Position numbers and translations under genes: made by a program
From: Calonectria ilicicola
Lineage: Eukaryota; Ascomycota; Sordariomycetes; Hypocreales; Nectriaceae
Length of the DNA stretch: 64,000 nucleotides
Direction of reading: 5' to 3'
Assembly (NCBI GenBank): GCA_020809705.1
Contig: CP085829.1
Coordinates: forward strand, 558,001-622,000
The notes under the pieces: model-generated
Told to the model about the DNA's origin: nothing
Database searches by the model: none
The model's input: the letters and a program-made list of their open reading frames with translations, nothing else
In this document: piece after piece, positions 48,929-61,172 of the stretch
Numbering within the stretch: the stretch's first letter is position 1
Layout of the letters: each line of letters starts with the position of its first letter

Positions 48929-49449
48929 TAGAGATGCGAGACAGAGGGACGATTTTGTGTAGTTTGTTTAGAAATGTTATTGTACCACTTATTTGCGTCG
49001 CTAGCCGTGGGCTTTAGTTGATGCACTAGACTTTGTGGTCTAGAAACCAACTTTGTCAATAAATGGAACCGTCCAAGTCGAAAATGGTGTTGATGCACCC
49101 TCGCAAAGGGGATTCATAACAGGCAACAGCACAGCCACACAACAAGCTGCGCCACAAACCACGTGGTCTGCTCTTGCTGCATTACGTATGCTGATGAAAG
49201 TTGAACTCGACATAATTCCAGATGAACTCTTGGGTTGATGGATTCTAATGACTATTTCTATTATTAGAATGCGGTAACAAGGAGTACACGTCGTGATCCC
49301 GTTTATAACTCGATATGTGAGAACACAACCAATCAATGTCAATGCCCTAGCAATGTGTCAGTCAGCACTGGAAATGGACGGCAGAAGGATCATCCACGTA
49401 CCACCCAAAAGCCTCATACAGACAAGACCAATGCATTCCCTCTAGCTAG
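48929..49449. other. Intergenic, no supported gene
   Basis: 521 bp holding the 3' end of the upstream gene and the promoter of the F-box gene. Confidence 0.45.
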
Positions 49450-50727
49450 ATGCCCGACAAGAAAGAAGTCTGCCACCTCAGCGCCCTTGCGCCTGAGCTT
49501 GTTGATAACATACTCTGCAATTTAGACTCGGTGAGCGCCCTGGGCAGCTTCATCGCCACCTGTCGCTTCATCTATCGCCGCTTTCAGGCGCGCCAAAGTC
49601 ACATCATCCTATGTGTCCTGCACAGTGAGCTCGGTCCGACCTTGGCGGATGCGAAATTCCTCTGCATATTCCCATACTTGAATCCCGGAGAGCAACCCGA
49701 GGATCAGATTGCATACTGGGATGTCATCCACACCAAGGGCGCAGTGTACAGGGACATGTTGCTCGATGATCATGACCACGCTATGAACATGAACACACTC
49801 GATCTGGCGACCCTAACCCAATTATGCCTCACGCTGCACAAAATGAACTTCCTCGCAAATGCTTACATGGAATCGCAGCTGCGATGGTTCGGCATCGAAG
49901 GGCCGAGGCCTGCTACCACAACAGCACCGCTTTCTCGACTCGAGAGGCTGCGGGTGCTGCGAGCCCTTTACCGTCGGCAGATCATTTGCAACGCCTGGGC
50001 GCCAACTCGGCGTCAGCCCCGCTGGACAGATGAGGATCTAGCTGCTATAGGAAACACCAGCGACCATCTGGGCGTGCGTCTGGGCCTATTTGCCGCCTTT
50101 GAGCCGTGGGAGCTGCAGCAGATTGACCACATTGACCACTTCGTATCGCGGCTCTGTACATCGCTCTGTGTCGCCGCAGATCAACAGCGGGTGGCCCAAC
50201 CAATCAGCAAGGGAAAATTTGGAAACATCTTTTCCCACACAGACAATTTGGTCAAGCACATGCGGGAGCATCCGGGCATCGCCAACACTGCTCTTCGCGC
50301 CCCAGTCTCGCTGCTGCGACTCAACGATCCCATGTATCGCCCGCTCGTAGACACATACGCCCTAGTTTGCCTTCACTCCACCTGGCAGTCTCAGCGACTG
50401 AGCATTTTCCCAGACCCAGCGAGAGATCAGCAGGGAGATGGCGGAACCAAGATGGACTTTGCCATGGATGAAGTGGACAAGCCCCCGTTTGGCTGGGTCG
50501 ATGCGCTCCAAGGCCGGTACGTGAACTGGTTTGGAACTGCTCTTGTGGAATCCATTCCCCGGACAGCGGTGCCAGGCGAGGATGAGAGGGAGATATACTG
50601 CAACCGGTACTTTTCTGTAGAACTGTGGAGGGCAGCTGGTTTTGGTTTGTGGGATCAGCGACGGGCAGAGGCTCTGAAAGAGCTGGACCAGTTTAGGGCT
50701 TTTTGTACAGGTTGGCTTATATCTTAG
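49450..50727 (+). CDS. F-box-like protein
   Basis: Intronless, 425 aa. Residues about 9-48 (LSALAPELVDNILCNLDSVS, then LGSFIATCRFIYRRF) match the F-box pattern LxxLPxElxxxIlxxLd...l..l...cr. The remaining 370 residues are helical, Trp-rich and without recognisable repeats. F-box proteins recruit targets to SCF ubiquitin ligases; filamentous ascomycetes have many such genes with a bare F-box and a divergent C-terminus. The target is unknown. It is not visibly linked to its neighbours. Confidence 0.7.
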   Translation: MPDKKEVCHLSALAPELVDNILCNLDSVSALGSFIATCRFIYRRFQARQSHIILCVLHSELGPTLADAKFLCIFPYLNPGEQPEDQIAYWDVIHTKGAVYRDMLLDDHDHAMNMNTLDLATLTQLCLTLHKMNFLANAYMESQLRWFGIEGPRPATTTAPLSRLERLRVLRALYRRQIICNAWAPTRRQPRWTDEDLAAIGNTSDHLGVRLGLFAAFEPWELQQIDHIDHFVSRLCTSLCVAADQQRVAQPISKGKFGNIFSHTDNLVKHMREHPGIANTALRAPVSLLRLNDPMYRPLVDTYALVCLHSTWQSQRLSIFPDPARDQQGDGGTKMDFAMDEVDKPPFGWVDALQGRYVNWFGTALVESIPRTAVPGEDEREIYCNRYFSVELWRAAGFGLWDQRRAEALKELDQFRAFCTGWLIS

Positions 50728-51109
50728 TGCGTGCTCCGGATCCTTTTCAATGAGGGTTAGACTGGCATTGACATCTCATGATTCAAAATATCTTATTTCC
50801 AATATATGATGCTCAAACTTATTTTGACAGCTTCCTTCATCTCGTGAGCCCTGGGTGTCTAAGATGGGCTTAATGACCCTATATAACGACCATTCTAACC
50901 TACTTGAAGCACTTAATGTTTAACGGCCTCATATTTAAGCTTTTTAATAGAGTTATTATATTATCATTTAAAGGTTGAAAGTTCCCGCTCTTTATTCATC
51001 AAAGAAAGGCCACATGAATTGCATTCTAAACCCAATCCCCCCCTCTTTTCCGATCGCATTACATATATATATTATTAGGTGTTTTAACACAAAGGGACGG
51101 ATTAGAATT
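50728..51109. other. Intergenic, convergent 3' ends
   Basis: 382 bp, AT-rich, with nothing recognisable. Confidence 0.5.
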
Positions 51110-52912
51110 TTAATATAGGACACCAGGCCGTATATTTCCCACACGTGTTTCCTCCACAAGACCCAATCTGGGCTCGTCTTCCGTTATTCTCTCGTGAAAT
51201 CTTCCTACTCTTGTTCGTGTATTGTCCTGCAACTCGACGTCCGGCGCTCTTTGCGTATTTTCCTGCTGACCTTGTACCAAAGGTTGGCCATGGTAAGCTT
51301 GATCTCCCGAGACAACCTCTCCGTACCGGACCCTAAGTCTTTTCATAGGTTCTATCGCTTCCTCAATGGTACTATTGGAGCTTCTGCCCTGTAACAAAGG
51401 TGCTCCAAGGGCTCGTGAAATTTCAAATGCATCTGTTGACATGTTGCGGCCCAGTTGATGCCATCCCACCAACAAGAAGGAGATGATCAACGCCTGGAGC
51501 ACCATGCAGGCAACCGTAATGGCGAAATATTCGTAGTGACTCTTGTAGGCCGCTGCAACCTTCGTTTGCCGCACTTTAATATCCTGGGGTCTCATAGTTG
51601 AAGCAGATGAATTTGAATAAGCCAAGGCGCTGCGAAACATCAACTCGCGTGCCGTGTTGACTAGATCAGTCGTCGGGTCGTCCCAGGTCATGCTGCAGTT
51701 GCTGTAGGTGGAGATATCGGACGATAAGTAATTGCTTGAACTCTGGCCTGTCGTATAAATGGTGAATGGAGTGTTCATCCCGACTATAAATCTCAGCCAC
51801 GTTGCCGAGGTGTAGAGTGCATCCAAGGCATAGGAGATGCCCCCAAGCATCGTCTCCAAAGGACTACCGCGGGTGAGATCGAAGAGCGTACCGAAGCCGT
51901 TTAAAGAGGAAGCATTGGGGAACGGAAACATCTCAATGGTCTCGTTCTGTCTCATGCTCCATGCTTTGATAGAAGCTATGCCATCATTCACTATAACTGG
52001 GTATCCAACCGTCGCGAGTCGTAGAGTGCATTTCCGTTCAATCATGTCTCCGTTACAGGCTGCATCAGGTTTATATAAGGCCGTAGTATTTATCATGCTG
52101 AAATTCGTATTGTCGTCACTATTAACAGATTCTGGAAAGGCGATGGTCACATTAAACGTAGTGATGTTGTACTTTGGCTCTGTCGTCACGATCTCATCAA
52201 AGTTATAAGAAACACGCTTTTCAGAACAACTAACGTCAAAGCCGGGGGCCGGTATTGTTAGTGTACATGTTGTGTTCGTTGAACAGCCCTCAATCGGGAG
52301 AATGATGTCGTTGCGGTTCGAGTAGGCGCGGTTGACGGTGCTGAAAATGGGTGTGAGGAGACCTTGGCCACTCCCAGCATAACTGCTAAAGTTGGAGGGC
52401 AGCGTGGCGTTGGAGATGTTGACTTGCATTATGGTTTCGTAAGGTTGGTACGTCTTTGCCACGATGGTCGAGGATTTCTGGATTAGAGGCCCATCTAAAA
52501 CACTAACAGCAAGCGATACAATGGCAGCAACAGCGAAAATGTCGAGTTTCATGTGCCGGCTGAACAGTGCTGACACGCCATGCTGAATGCTCAAATCAAA
52601 TTGAAGCTTGCTGATCTCTGCGCCTTTTAGGGCCTGCACCCACCAAGTGATTTCGTACCCTTTGCTGAGAGCGATGGCGAGAAAGAGGTTGGCGAGACTA
52701 ACGAGGAGGGATAGTAGCACTGATACCGGCACGGTTTGAGAAGGTCGCGGCCATGTCGCTATTGGTTTGCCGTCTGAATAGCGCAGAACGAGGCCTAAAC
52801 CTACGCAACACGCCACAAAACTCAGGATGCTAAAAATTGCCACCCAGGGAGTGCGCCTCAGGAAGCCCGGCTCCCACGCAACCCCTCCAGAGTTGGTCCC
52901 CCGGGACTGCAT
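51110..52912 (-). CDS. DUF3176-type fungal membrane protein
   Basis: Single exon, 600 aa from the ATG at 52912; the frame is open 48 codons further upstream, but that stretch is Arg/Pro/Ser-rich and looks non-coding. Three N-terminal helices (about 22-43, 60-83 and 120-140) include PWVAIFSILSFVACCVGLGLV and SLANLFLAIALSKGYEITWW, the characteristic DUF3176 start. A roughly 320-residue extracytoplasmic domain rich in NxS/T sequons and cysteines follows. A final helix near 470-495 (VACMVLQALIISFLLVGW) is followed by an acidic/basic tail. The family is large in Sordariomycetes and functionally uncharacterised. Confidence 0.8.
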   Translation of the reverse strand: MQSRGTNSGGVAWEPGFLRRTPWVAIFSILSFVACCVGLGLVLRYSDGKPIATWPRPSQTVPVSVLLSLLVSLANLFLAIALSKGYEITWWVQALKGAEISKLQFDLSIQHGVSALFSRHMKLDIFAVAAIVSLAVSVLDGPLIQKSSTIVAKTYQPYETIMQVNISNATLPSNFSSYAGSGQGLLTPIFSTVNRAYSNRNDIILPIEGCSTNTTCTLTIPAPGFDVSCSEKRVSYNFDEIVTTEPKYNITTFNVTIAFPESVNSDDNTNFSMINTTALYKPDAACNGDMIERKCTLRLATVGYPVIVNDGIASIKAWSMRQNETIEMFPFPNASSLNGFGTLFDLTRGSPLETMLGGISYALDALYTSATWLRFIVGMNTPFTIYTTGQSSSNYLSSDISTYSNCSMTWDDPTTDLVNTARELMFRSALAYSNSSASTMRPQDIKVRQTKVAAAYKSHYEYFAITVACMVLQALIISFLLVGWHQLGRNMSTDAFEISRALGAPLLQGRSSNSTIEEAIEPMKRLRVRYGEVVSGDQAYHGQPLVQGQQENTQRAPDVELQDNTRTRVGRFHERITEDEPRLGLVEETRVGNIRPGVLY

Positions 52913-53525
52913 CGTGAGACGACTCTGCGATGAGATTGTCGACGGTGCAGAACGAGTTCGAACTGGGAATCGAGGGCGGGGGGTCCGCGGCCACTTGTTT
53001 ATACACAAGCCGTCGGGGACTGGCCTCGAACTACTCACCGCCCGCGGCCACATCACACAGGCGGCAGTTGTCTTACCATAGGCTCATTCAACATGTTGGA
53101 CGTTTGACCGTAAGCCTGAATAGATGTAGTCCGCTTCAAAACTGTGTTTGTTTTGGCCACTAATACCTTGGCGCACAATAGCGCATCTGCTCTAGCAAAT
53201 CAGCCTATTGGTGGCTAAGCCTATATTCAGCCCAGTGGGGACCAACCAGAATGCCTACATGCAGCTGAAACAAGGATCTTGGCACTTGCGAACACGAAAA
53301 GGTCTCACATTGGGCAAGCCTCAATACGTGGTAAATGAGGACGGAATAATTTTGATTGGATTGCGAGGATATTGTATACTTATTCGAGGTGAGAATAAAA
53401 TTTCCCCTTTGAAGAGTGTAATATAGTACTGTACAACTAAGATCAAATCATTGCCAAAGAATCCATCATTTAACGCTCCACAAGACCATTGGTGGGAAGT
53501 AAATAGAAAACTGCTGCATCATTAT
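52913..53525. other. Intergenic, no supported gene
   Basis: 613 bp: promoter of the DUF3176 gene and 3' end of the surface-protein gene. A 72-codon frame at 53208-53426 has no recognisable features. Confidence 0.45.
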
Positions 53526-56500
53526 TTAAACACCCAAAATCATGGCTGCAATACCCAAACCCAAAATAAATGTGACATCTCCCGCGATGCGACCTGGTGA
53601 TTCGTTGAGGGTTGCCGGCGACTGAGAATCCTCTGCACCTGTGCTGTTAGGAGTCTCTCCTTCTGTGCCAACGGCTCCCACGCCACCGCTGTCCCCTGAA
53701 CCAGCGAGACCTTCACCCGCGGAATTGTGTAGCTCTTCAGAAGGTTCAGAATCCACGCTGGTAGATGATGATAGATTCGAGTGTGGTGATTCCTCTTGGT
53801 TATTGGCCTGCGAGCCCTCGGGATTGGTATTGGCGCCCGATGAGGATGGAGCACCTGCACCCAATGGTCTCTTTTCATCACTCTCCGCTGACTCCCCTGT
53901 GCTGGATTCTGTGCCTTGAGATGACAACATGCCTGGGCTTGGAGGTTGCGCTTGCCCATTTGAGGTTGACCCTTTGTTCGCATTTGCATCGGACGAAGAT
54001 GAAGTGCCGGTGTTAGAATATTGTCCATTCGTGTTGGATGCTGGAGCTTGATTATTAGGGGCATTATCGGATGAAGAACCTGAATTTGGTATCTGTCCAT
54101 TTTCACTCGATCCCGAGCTGTTCATGTCGGAATTTGCGCCCATGTTGTCATCATATGATTGTACTTCTTGTCCACTGCCCTGAGCGCCCGGCCTGTTCAC
54201 CACCATAGCAGTTGGCATCGCGTGAGCACCTTCTCCCCCTACAGGATTTCCAACCGGCTTTGCCTCAATTGCTGCATACGACCCAGAGGCGGCACCATAT
54301 GCCAGCGTCGGTTCAGCAAGAGCACCGACAGGAACTGTAACCACAATACTTCCATCGCCATTCTCGATGCACACATGACATGGGACTATATACGTTGTCA
54401 TTTGCACCGGCGGAATGCCTTGGTTGGGACAAATTGGACAATGGTGATATGTTAGCGTGGCACAATACTCGGAAATGACGATGGTGTAAGGGCTGGTTTG
54501 AGCAACGGTTGTATAGGTGACGGTTGTCGTAATGGTGCTTGCCACTGGTTCGGTGAGGATAATGGTGTCGATGGCGGTTCCCCCAGGGCCAGTGATCGTC
54601 TTGGTGACCGTTTCGAGCGGAGCAGGGCCCAATGTGGATATGGAAGCCGAGCTAGAGATGGGAGCGGTGGTCGAAATGGAAGTAGAGCTGGATGATGAGA
54701 CACCGGCTGCGGCACTCCGGATGTAGAGGGTGAGAAGAATACTTGGTGAAGCGTCTCGGTGCTGTAACGGGTGATGTCGGCGGAATCTCCTTCCAGCAGC
54801 GGTGAATAACCCACCACAGAAGTATCGATCATCACCTGGGCAGCGAATATCGCACTGCCCTGTTCCGACTACTGTGGTGTCTTGAACAGAGGTTCCAGAG
54901 TAGCAAGTACTGAATCAATGTTAGTTTACTCCCTTTTCACGATAAAAAGGGTATGGGCACCAACTCGAAATAAACGCCAATATACTTGGCTCCTGGGACC
55001 ATGGAAGCACACAAATCCGGTGTCATCTCAGAATCCTTGCCCACTTCTCGGAAACCAGGATATCCCTTCTCAGACCCGAGGCATCCACCAAATACAAAGC
55101 CGTTGACTGTCGGCTTATTTGTCGCAGCCGTCGAAGGCGTTGAAGAAACGAAACTAGCCGTCGTTGTTCCAGTCATCTGTGAGAAAGAATTAGCCGATCT
55201 GCCCCTAAATCTACATGTTCCCGAAACTTACCGTGGGGGTCCCTGATGTGGTCTCAAAAGATGATGAAGTGCTAGAGCTTTGCGTTGAGGCAGAAGTTGT
55301 GCTCGAGATTGTGGGTGTGTCTGATTGAGTTGATGAACTCAACGATGTAGGTGTACTAGTCGAACTGGGAGAGGATGTGGTACTTGATAGGCTACTTGTA
55401 CTGGTATCAGACATGGTGGGAACTGTAGTGCTCGTAGTTGAAGAATCAGTTGATGTTGAAGTCGATGAAGTAGTTGTGCTTGACGAAGCATCTGTAGTTG
55501 ACGAAATATCTGTGGATGAAATGGTTGTGGTCGATGAAATATCTGTAGTGGATGAAATATCCGTGGTTGAAGAACTAGTTGTGGTTGACGAAATATCCGT
55601 GGTTGAAGAACTAGTTGTGGTTGATGAAATATCCGTGGTTGATGAACTAGTTGTGGTGGATGAAATATCCGTGGTTGACGAACTAGTTGTGCTTGACGAG
55701 ATATCTGTGGTTGATGAAATATCAGTGCTTGACGAGCTGGTATCAGTTGTTGAACTACTGGTGCTCGATGCACTGGAAGTTGTTGAGATGGCCGCAGTTG
55801 TCGAAGTGGCTGCTATGAAGGGTATAACGTTGAAGAATATTGCTGAGTCATAGTTCGAATCTTCATCTGAGCAGATACAAAAGGTTATACTGGTGTCAGT
55901 ATTACCGGTTGGGTCTATCGGAGCATCATAGGTCTGCACATTTGTTGCCAAATAGTACGTTAACCCGCTATCAGTTGAAGATTTCGTTAACCCCGCGTTG
56001 TCTTCCACATCAACGCTCACCACTTGGTTTCCGTCCACGAAGATGAGCATTGCATCATTTGCGGTGGCTCTCGTTGAACTTGGTCTAATAAACTGTTATC
56101 AGCATCCATTTTGCTGAGGAAAATGTATCACTCACGTTCCCTCTTCGGTGGCGAATACATAACTGATTCTGGCGAATGATGCGCCAGCAGTCGTTAAAGT
56201 AACGCTAACACTGTAGTAAGCTCCGAGCACGGAACCTGACGGACAGTAAATGGTCGAGCCCCCGGTCAGGGCAGAATTCGGATTTCCACCAGATAGCGCA
56301 TCAAGAACGTTTCCAGTTGACAGCATGCCGCCTGTGGTAAGGCCGAGCTTTAAATTATTGAAGACGCCATCGGAGGCAGCGTTCCCATTGTAATACGGGG
56401 CCGTGCTAGGGGCGAACGCAGTTCCAAACACAGCGGTAAAAATATCGGTAGGATCGGGATTGGGGCATACAGAAAAGGCGGGGGGAACGATTCCGGCTGA

Positions 56501-56554
56501 AGAAACCTGTGGCAGCACTAGCAGTGGTGCTAGATACTTTAGCACTCGACTCAT
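53526..56554 (-). CDS. GPI-anchored WSC-domain cell-surface protein with Ser/Thr repeats
   Basis: Four exons, 56554-56136, 56084-55232, 55176-54965 and 54909-53526 (introns 51, 55 and 55 bp, phases match), 955 aa. Signal peptide MSRVLKYLAPLLVLPQVSSAG. Residues about 20-225 resemble a choice-of-anchor L module (FARISYVFATEEG, NDAMLIFVDGNQVVSVDVEDNAG). A region of about 160 residues is built of tandem STTDISSTT/TSSSTTDISS units (roughly 55400-55800). A WSC carbohydrate-binding domain spans about 445-525 (FVFGGCLGS, CASMVPGAKYIGVYF, CDIRCPGDDRYFCGG). A long Ser/Asn/Gly-rich stalk ends in a hydrophobic tail (VTFILGLGIAAMILGV) suited to GPI attachment. A wall-anchored adhesin or sensor is the likely role. 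The repeat tract is likely length-variable. Confidence 0.8.
55400..55800 (-). repeat. In-frame tandem Ser/Thr repeat tract
   Basis: Imperfect 27- to 33-bp units encoding TDISSTTTSSS-like blocks within the surface-protein gene. Reading frame is kept through all copies, so copy number can change without breaking the protein. Confidence 0.8.
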
Positions 56555-57952
56555 TGCTGGATCTCGCAGACGCTCAAGGTCATTATACGAAATGATTATT
56601 CAGAGAAGGCTTGAATCTCACGATTCAAACATAAAATTTGCAATCAAGAGGTAACTGCGACACACGGAATAAGGAAAAGAAGAATGAACCAAGAAGCAAG
56701 CAGGCACCGAGGGAAATAAAAGGGCAATCAACTCGGATCACCCATGAGACATTTCTCAGATGATCCAGAATGCCAAGTAAATTGATAAAACCAGATTTCA
56801 ATACCATGCATTTAGTTTAGTATCTAGGAATGGTAGGGCCTAAGACTGGGTTATTAAATATTTTCATTCCTGAGGTATTGGTGCTGTTGTGTATCCATTC
56901 TTGGAGCCCACAAATCACTACGAGCACTCACAGCCCCTTGCTTATCCATCCCGAAAATTAGACTCCTGGCAATTGTTAACCAATTTGCAACGCCAAACTG
57001 GTTTCGACAACCTAAGTGTAGTTTAAATGCTTCATAAAATTGTAATCATCGCTTTTCACTCATTTCTCTTTCTCTTTTTTTCAAATAGCGCAAAGTTTGG
57101 ACGATTTCGCGAAATCGTGATCCGGTTCAAGCGGCCAACTGGCTGCGCACCCCTTGTGGTTGGTTAAAATAGAATGTCTCAACTTTATCTTGTTCGCATA
57201 CCGTGTCCGAGACTTCTCCAGGGAGTAGGTAAACAAGGAAGAAAGGAGAACTGGAATGAATTCCAGGTGAGGAATGTAATGTTGTGTTATCATGGGGCCT
57301 CCTCATTGTTGGCACTCTCAGCGCTCTACCGCCATAAGCCGATGGTATGTCTTTCATATAGTTATTCTCTTCCCTTGATTGTTTTTTTTAATAATATCTC
57401 AACTGAAATATAGTGGTCTTGGTTTCCTATTCACACATAATATTATTTTTATCTTTCATTTTTGTTCTTTTTTATTGGGTTATTTTCTCCGCAACAAGCC
57501 CTCAAAATGAGGCCGTGAGTGAATGAACAACAACACAAAGGTGATGGAATTAGATTACATTCAACACTACGGTAGTTGCTCCCTGACTATACTAATCCGA
57601 ACCCCAGTCTGAATGGTCTGTTTAGTGATGAGGGGATTATTACATTATTCCGTAAAAGGATGCTTCCCAACTAGACACTAGGCTATAGCAGAGCTTTATA
57701 GGGGAGATTTGACTATGAGTATACCCATCTTCTTTTATAATCAAGCTCGCGGGGTAAATACTAGTGAGAGCATCTAATTTTGCTAACACAACATTGATTG
57801 ATATGTCCGAAAGTCTTGTCGCACGTGGCTGAGGGTAGGACACCATGCGCATCTAGATATACCGTTATGAAAGGAAACCTCAAATTCCCAAAGAAGATGG
57901 GAAATCTAAAGAGATTGAACTAATGATTGATGCAAATAATTTCGCATTGCAG
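56555..57952. other. Intergenic, no supported gene
   Basis: 1.4 kb, AT-rich. Holds the promoter of the surface-protein gene (right-to-left) and the 3' end of the flavoprotein gene. Short frames only. Confidence 0.45.
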
Positions 57953-59440
57953 CTATTGCAGATCCTCGACCAGTCTGGCCACAACTGACTCCGAGAACGC
58001 CCACACCGGAGTATGAAGCTGCACCGACCAAGCTGCTCCCGCATACCATGTTGAGGTGCGCCCTTGAAGAGAATAGAAGTCTTGAATGAAGCCGGATTTC
58101 AAATTCTCGGCTGATACCCGTAGGTGCATTGATCCATATCCTTCCCAGCGAAGCCAATCGAGTCCATCACCATTGTCTGCCGGCAGGCTACCCGCGTCAA
58201 TAAGCTTCTGGTACGAGTGCTCCACAACTTCCTTGGCGCCACTGATGGTCAAATCCTCTGTTCCAAATACCATGACCTTGTGATATCCTTCTGTCGAATT
58301 GAGATTCTTAAACCACTGTAAGAAAGAAAAGTCTGGATAGTCCAGCCAATCTCCGGAGGGTGCAACATTGCTAATACTGGTATTGAGCGGTATATTTGAA
58401 GCATCAACGCCACCGGAGTAGACAGTTGTATGATTCATCTGAGACAGAACATCGAATTCATGATCATCCAAGTGCAAAGGAGCAAGGTTTGATACTGTCG
58501 GTGGAATAGCGACAAGCAAACGCTTGGCGTGAATCTCCGTCAGGCATCCATCCTCGCCCTTGGCAACAATTGTGACACCCTCGGATGATCTGTCCGAGTT
58601 AACGACGACGCTAGAGTATAGAACATCATCACCGAGAAGCTCTGCCACCTTATCATAGATATCTTGGTTTCTGCCAGAAGTCGGAGTTAGGTATTGGCTT
58701 TGACCGATCAAGGCTCGTGCAGCTGGGGCCGGATATGTCTGAATGATGTAAAAGGTTGGTAGATTCTTGATATCACCAAGGCCCACAAGCGCCAGATCCC
58801 AAATTATAGGAACGGCGGCTTCGATGTCATACTTCTTGGCGAAATCGCCAAAATTTAGAAGAAGGTCTTCAGGAAACTTGTCCGCGGTTGGAAAGTTCCA
58901 AAGCCCTGGCAGCATAATGTCCTCATATTCTTCAGCGAGCCGGGCGTATTTCTCCAGCGCAGAATATTGTTCATTAGAAGTAGGTGCTGTGTAATTAACT
59001 TTAAGCCCGGTTTCAAAGTCTGCATATTCATAGTTCACAGCAGATGACTGAAGAGTCTCAACCGACACGTTGAAGCGAGTAAAGAAATCCTTAGCTTTGG
59101 CATAGTCGAGGAAGACTTCGACGCCAAGTTCATAAAGCTTTCCGGTCTTTCCATCTACCCAGGAATCAACTGCGCCTCCCTACGCAAACGTTAGCCTTTT
59201 CCATAAATTACAAATAATTCATGCCGGAATAATGTATACAAGAACAGTATCTTTTTCAATCAAAGAAATACTCTTGTTATAATCTTCTCGCAATATGGCA
59301 GCTGCATAGGCACCAGCAGCCCCACCACCGACAATCACGACATCCTTTGTGATGATGTTGGTTGTGGAGACTGTTCTTGCGGTAGAGGACAAAGCCAAAA
59401 GGCCTGTCAAGCTCAATGAGCCTGATCGGTTGAAAAGCAT
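57953..59440 (-). CDS. Secreted FAD oxidoreductase (beta-cyclopiazonate dehydrogenase-like)
   Basis: Exons 59440-59240 and 59179-57953 (intron 60 bp), 475 aa. Hydrophobic N-terminus (about 1-25, LSLTGLLALSSTAR) suggests a secretory signal. The FAD fingerprint VIVGGGAAGAYAA at about 36-48 is followed by ILREDYNKSISLIEKD, then GGAVDSWVDGKTGKLYELGVEVF at the exon 2 start. This order is typical of the flavin amine-oxidase-like group that includes beta-cyclopiazonate dehydrogenase. Ends with an FAD-contact stretch YAGAAWSVQLHTPVW. A TATATATA box (59517-59524) lies about 77 bp upstream. The group oxidises diverse substrates, and none can be assigned here. The neighbour is a Zn2Cys6 regulator, so it may be a small metabolic locus. 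Confidence 0.78.
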
Positions 59441-61172
59441 GGTAAAGGTAGAAATGTCTTGAAATAGAAAAAAAGGGATGATTCATAATATTCTGGTTTG
59501 CGGGTGTGATGAAACTTATATATACCTCTTCTGCGGACGGATGTTCTGTTCAAAATGCGTGGTGAGTTTTAGTGGCGATTTCACCCCAACACGGCAAGGT
59601 TTCGGGTGTTGGTTCCGATGCGAATACTTAGATTAAGCGTATTTTCTCAGAACCCTCTTCTTGGTGATTGGACAGAAGATACGGCTTAGCCTGGGGTAGG
59701 ACTTAGCATCTCGGCGATTTGTGACCACTCTGGCACTGCGATTGGCCGCGTTGGTCTCGTCAGCGGAACATCCATGATAAATGGTGATCTCTTGAACCTC
59801 TCTGCTAAGCCTGCACTGAAAAGCATATCATCCTTGTGTGTGCAAGGACCTCGAATTGTAGATCAACTTGCATTAAACTTCCGCAACTTCCGATGACTAA
59901 TATCCATCCGCGCGCACCCAATTCTTTTTTCTATGCCATCCTGCATTTTGTTAATGGATTGCCATCGAAATCCACAGTTTGTAATCCCCATGACAAGGTT
60001 TAATAGGGTGAGAGGGTTGGTTCTTGGGCACCCCAACTCTCATCCCGAAAGTTCATATGCGCATAGACCAGAGGCTCCCTGTCCGTTATAAAAGCCCAAA
60101 ACTAAAATCATCAATTATACGTGGCGGCAGATGATATTCCCGATTGTATTCTTAAAATAGTTCGGAATTGTCAGGATACTGGACCGAGAAGCCGCATGGG
60201 ACCCATATTGTCATTTTCTGACATATCGATCGATTGTGAAATTTTTGACAATTTGGATTGATGCTATTTCAACAGTACTAATAATTTACGTTCACTAGTT
60301 ACACGCTGCTTTTTTACATATATGATCGGTTTCATACAATCGCATTAATGATCACTTTATGCCTTAATTGCATTTGTACGCGATTAGGAAAGGTCTGATT
60401 TTTTTTTTTCGGTTATAATGGTTTAACCCACATGGCACGGGGAATACAGAGGCATGAACTCATTTATGGCGTACGGCTCGCACTTCTTCCGAACAAGAGG
60501 GATTGATTCTTGATAATAACTTTGGGCTTTTATTACCATTTGGGTTAATAGACTCTTCAGCAACGGATTAGAGGGGTGCAGACGGACCATGTCCGAGATA
60601 CCTACTAGTGTACGTAACATGAGAAAATTCTCCAGAATTGCCGAATATGCCGAAGATTGATTGGAAGTTTTTAGAACATTGGGCGGAAGTCCAGTAACTT
60701 GCCACTCACGTCATGATGTTGAGATGAAGTCATTGAGAGTGCTTACAGGAAAGAGTCGGCATTTGAGCCGATTCTTAAATTAGAATCGCCGGTTCGTTCG
60801 AATGCATACTGGTGGTTGCCGGCTTGTGAATTAGGTTTAGTGGAGGAGATATTATCCGAACGATGGTTGAAGCAAGAATTGTGGGGTCGCTCGTGCTGGT
60901 TTGAAATGAAGTTGATGAGGACCAGCCTGCGTTTTCTCATCTTAGTATTGATTATCAATCTTCAACAGAGGTTGTTTTGTAAACTAGACCCCTGTGGAAG
61001 ACAAGTGGGAGGAACATAATTGGCCCAATCAGACGCTGGCTGGCATCCCTGCGCCACGGTTCAACATCGGCCACCTTTGCCGACGCCATTAGCATGCGTC
61101 ATCCGTTGCAAGGCTGCCTCCGACAAGTCAGCTTTCGACCTCTTTACTGCCTGAAGGACAATAGTATTACTC
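59441..61172. promoter_or_regulatory. Divergent intergenic region flavoprotein/regulator
   Basis: 1.7 kb between divergent starts. Contains the TATA box of the flavoprotein gene. Short open frames on both strands have no protein-like features. Confidence 0.45.

Noticed and set aside
55400..55800. Tandem repeat as a satellite or CRISPR-like array
   Set aside because: Units are in frame inside a coding exon and encode Ser/Thr blocks with no spacers.
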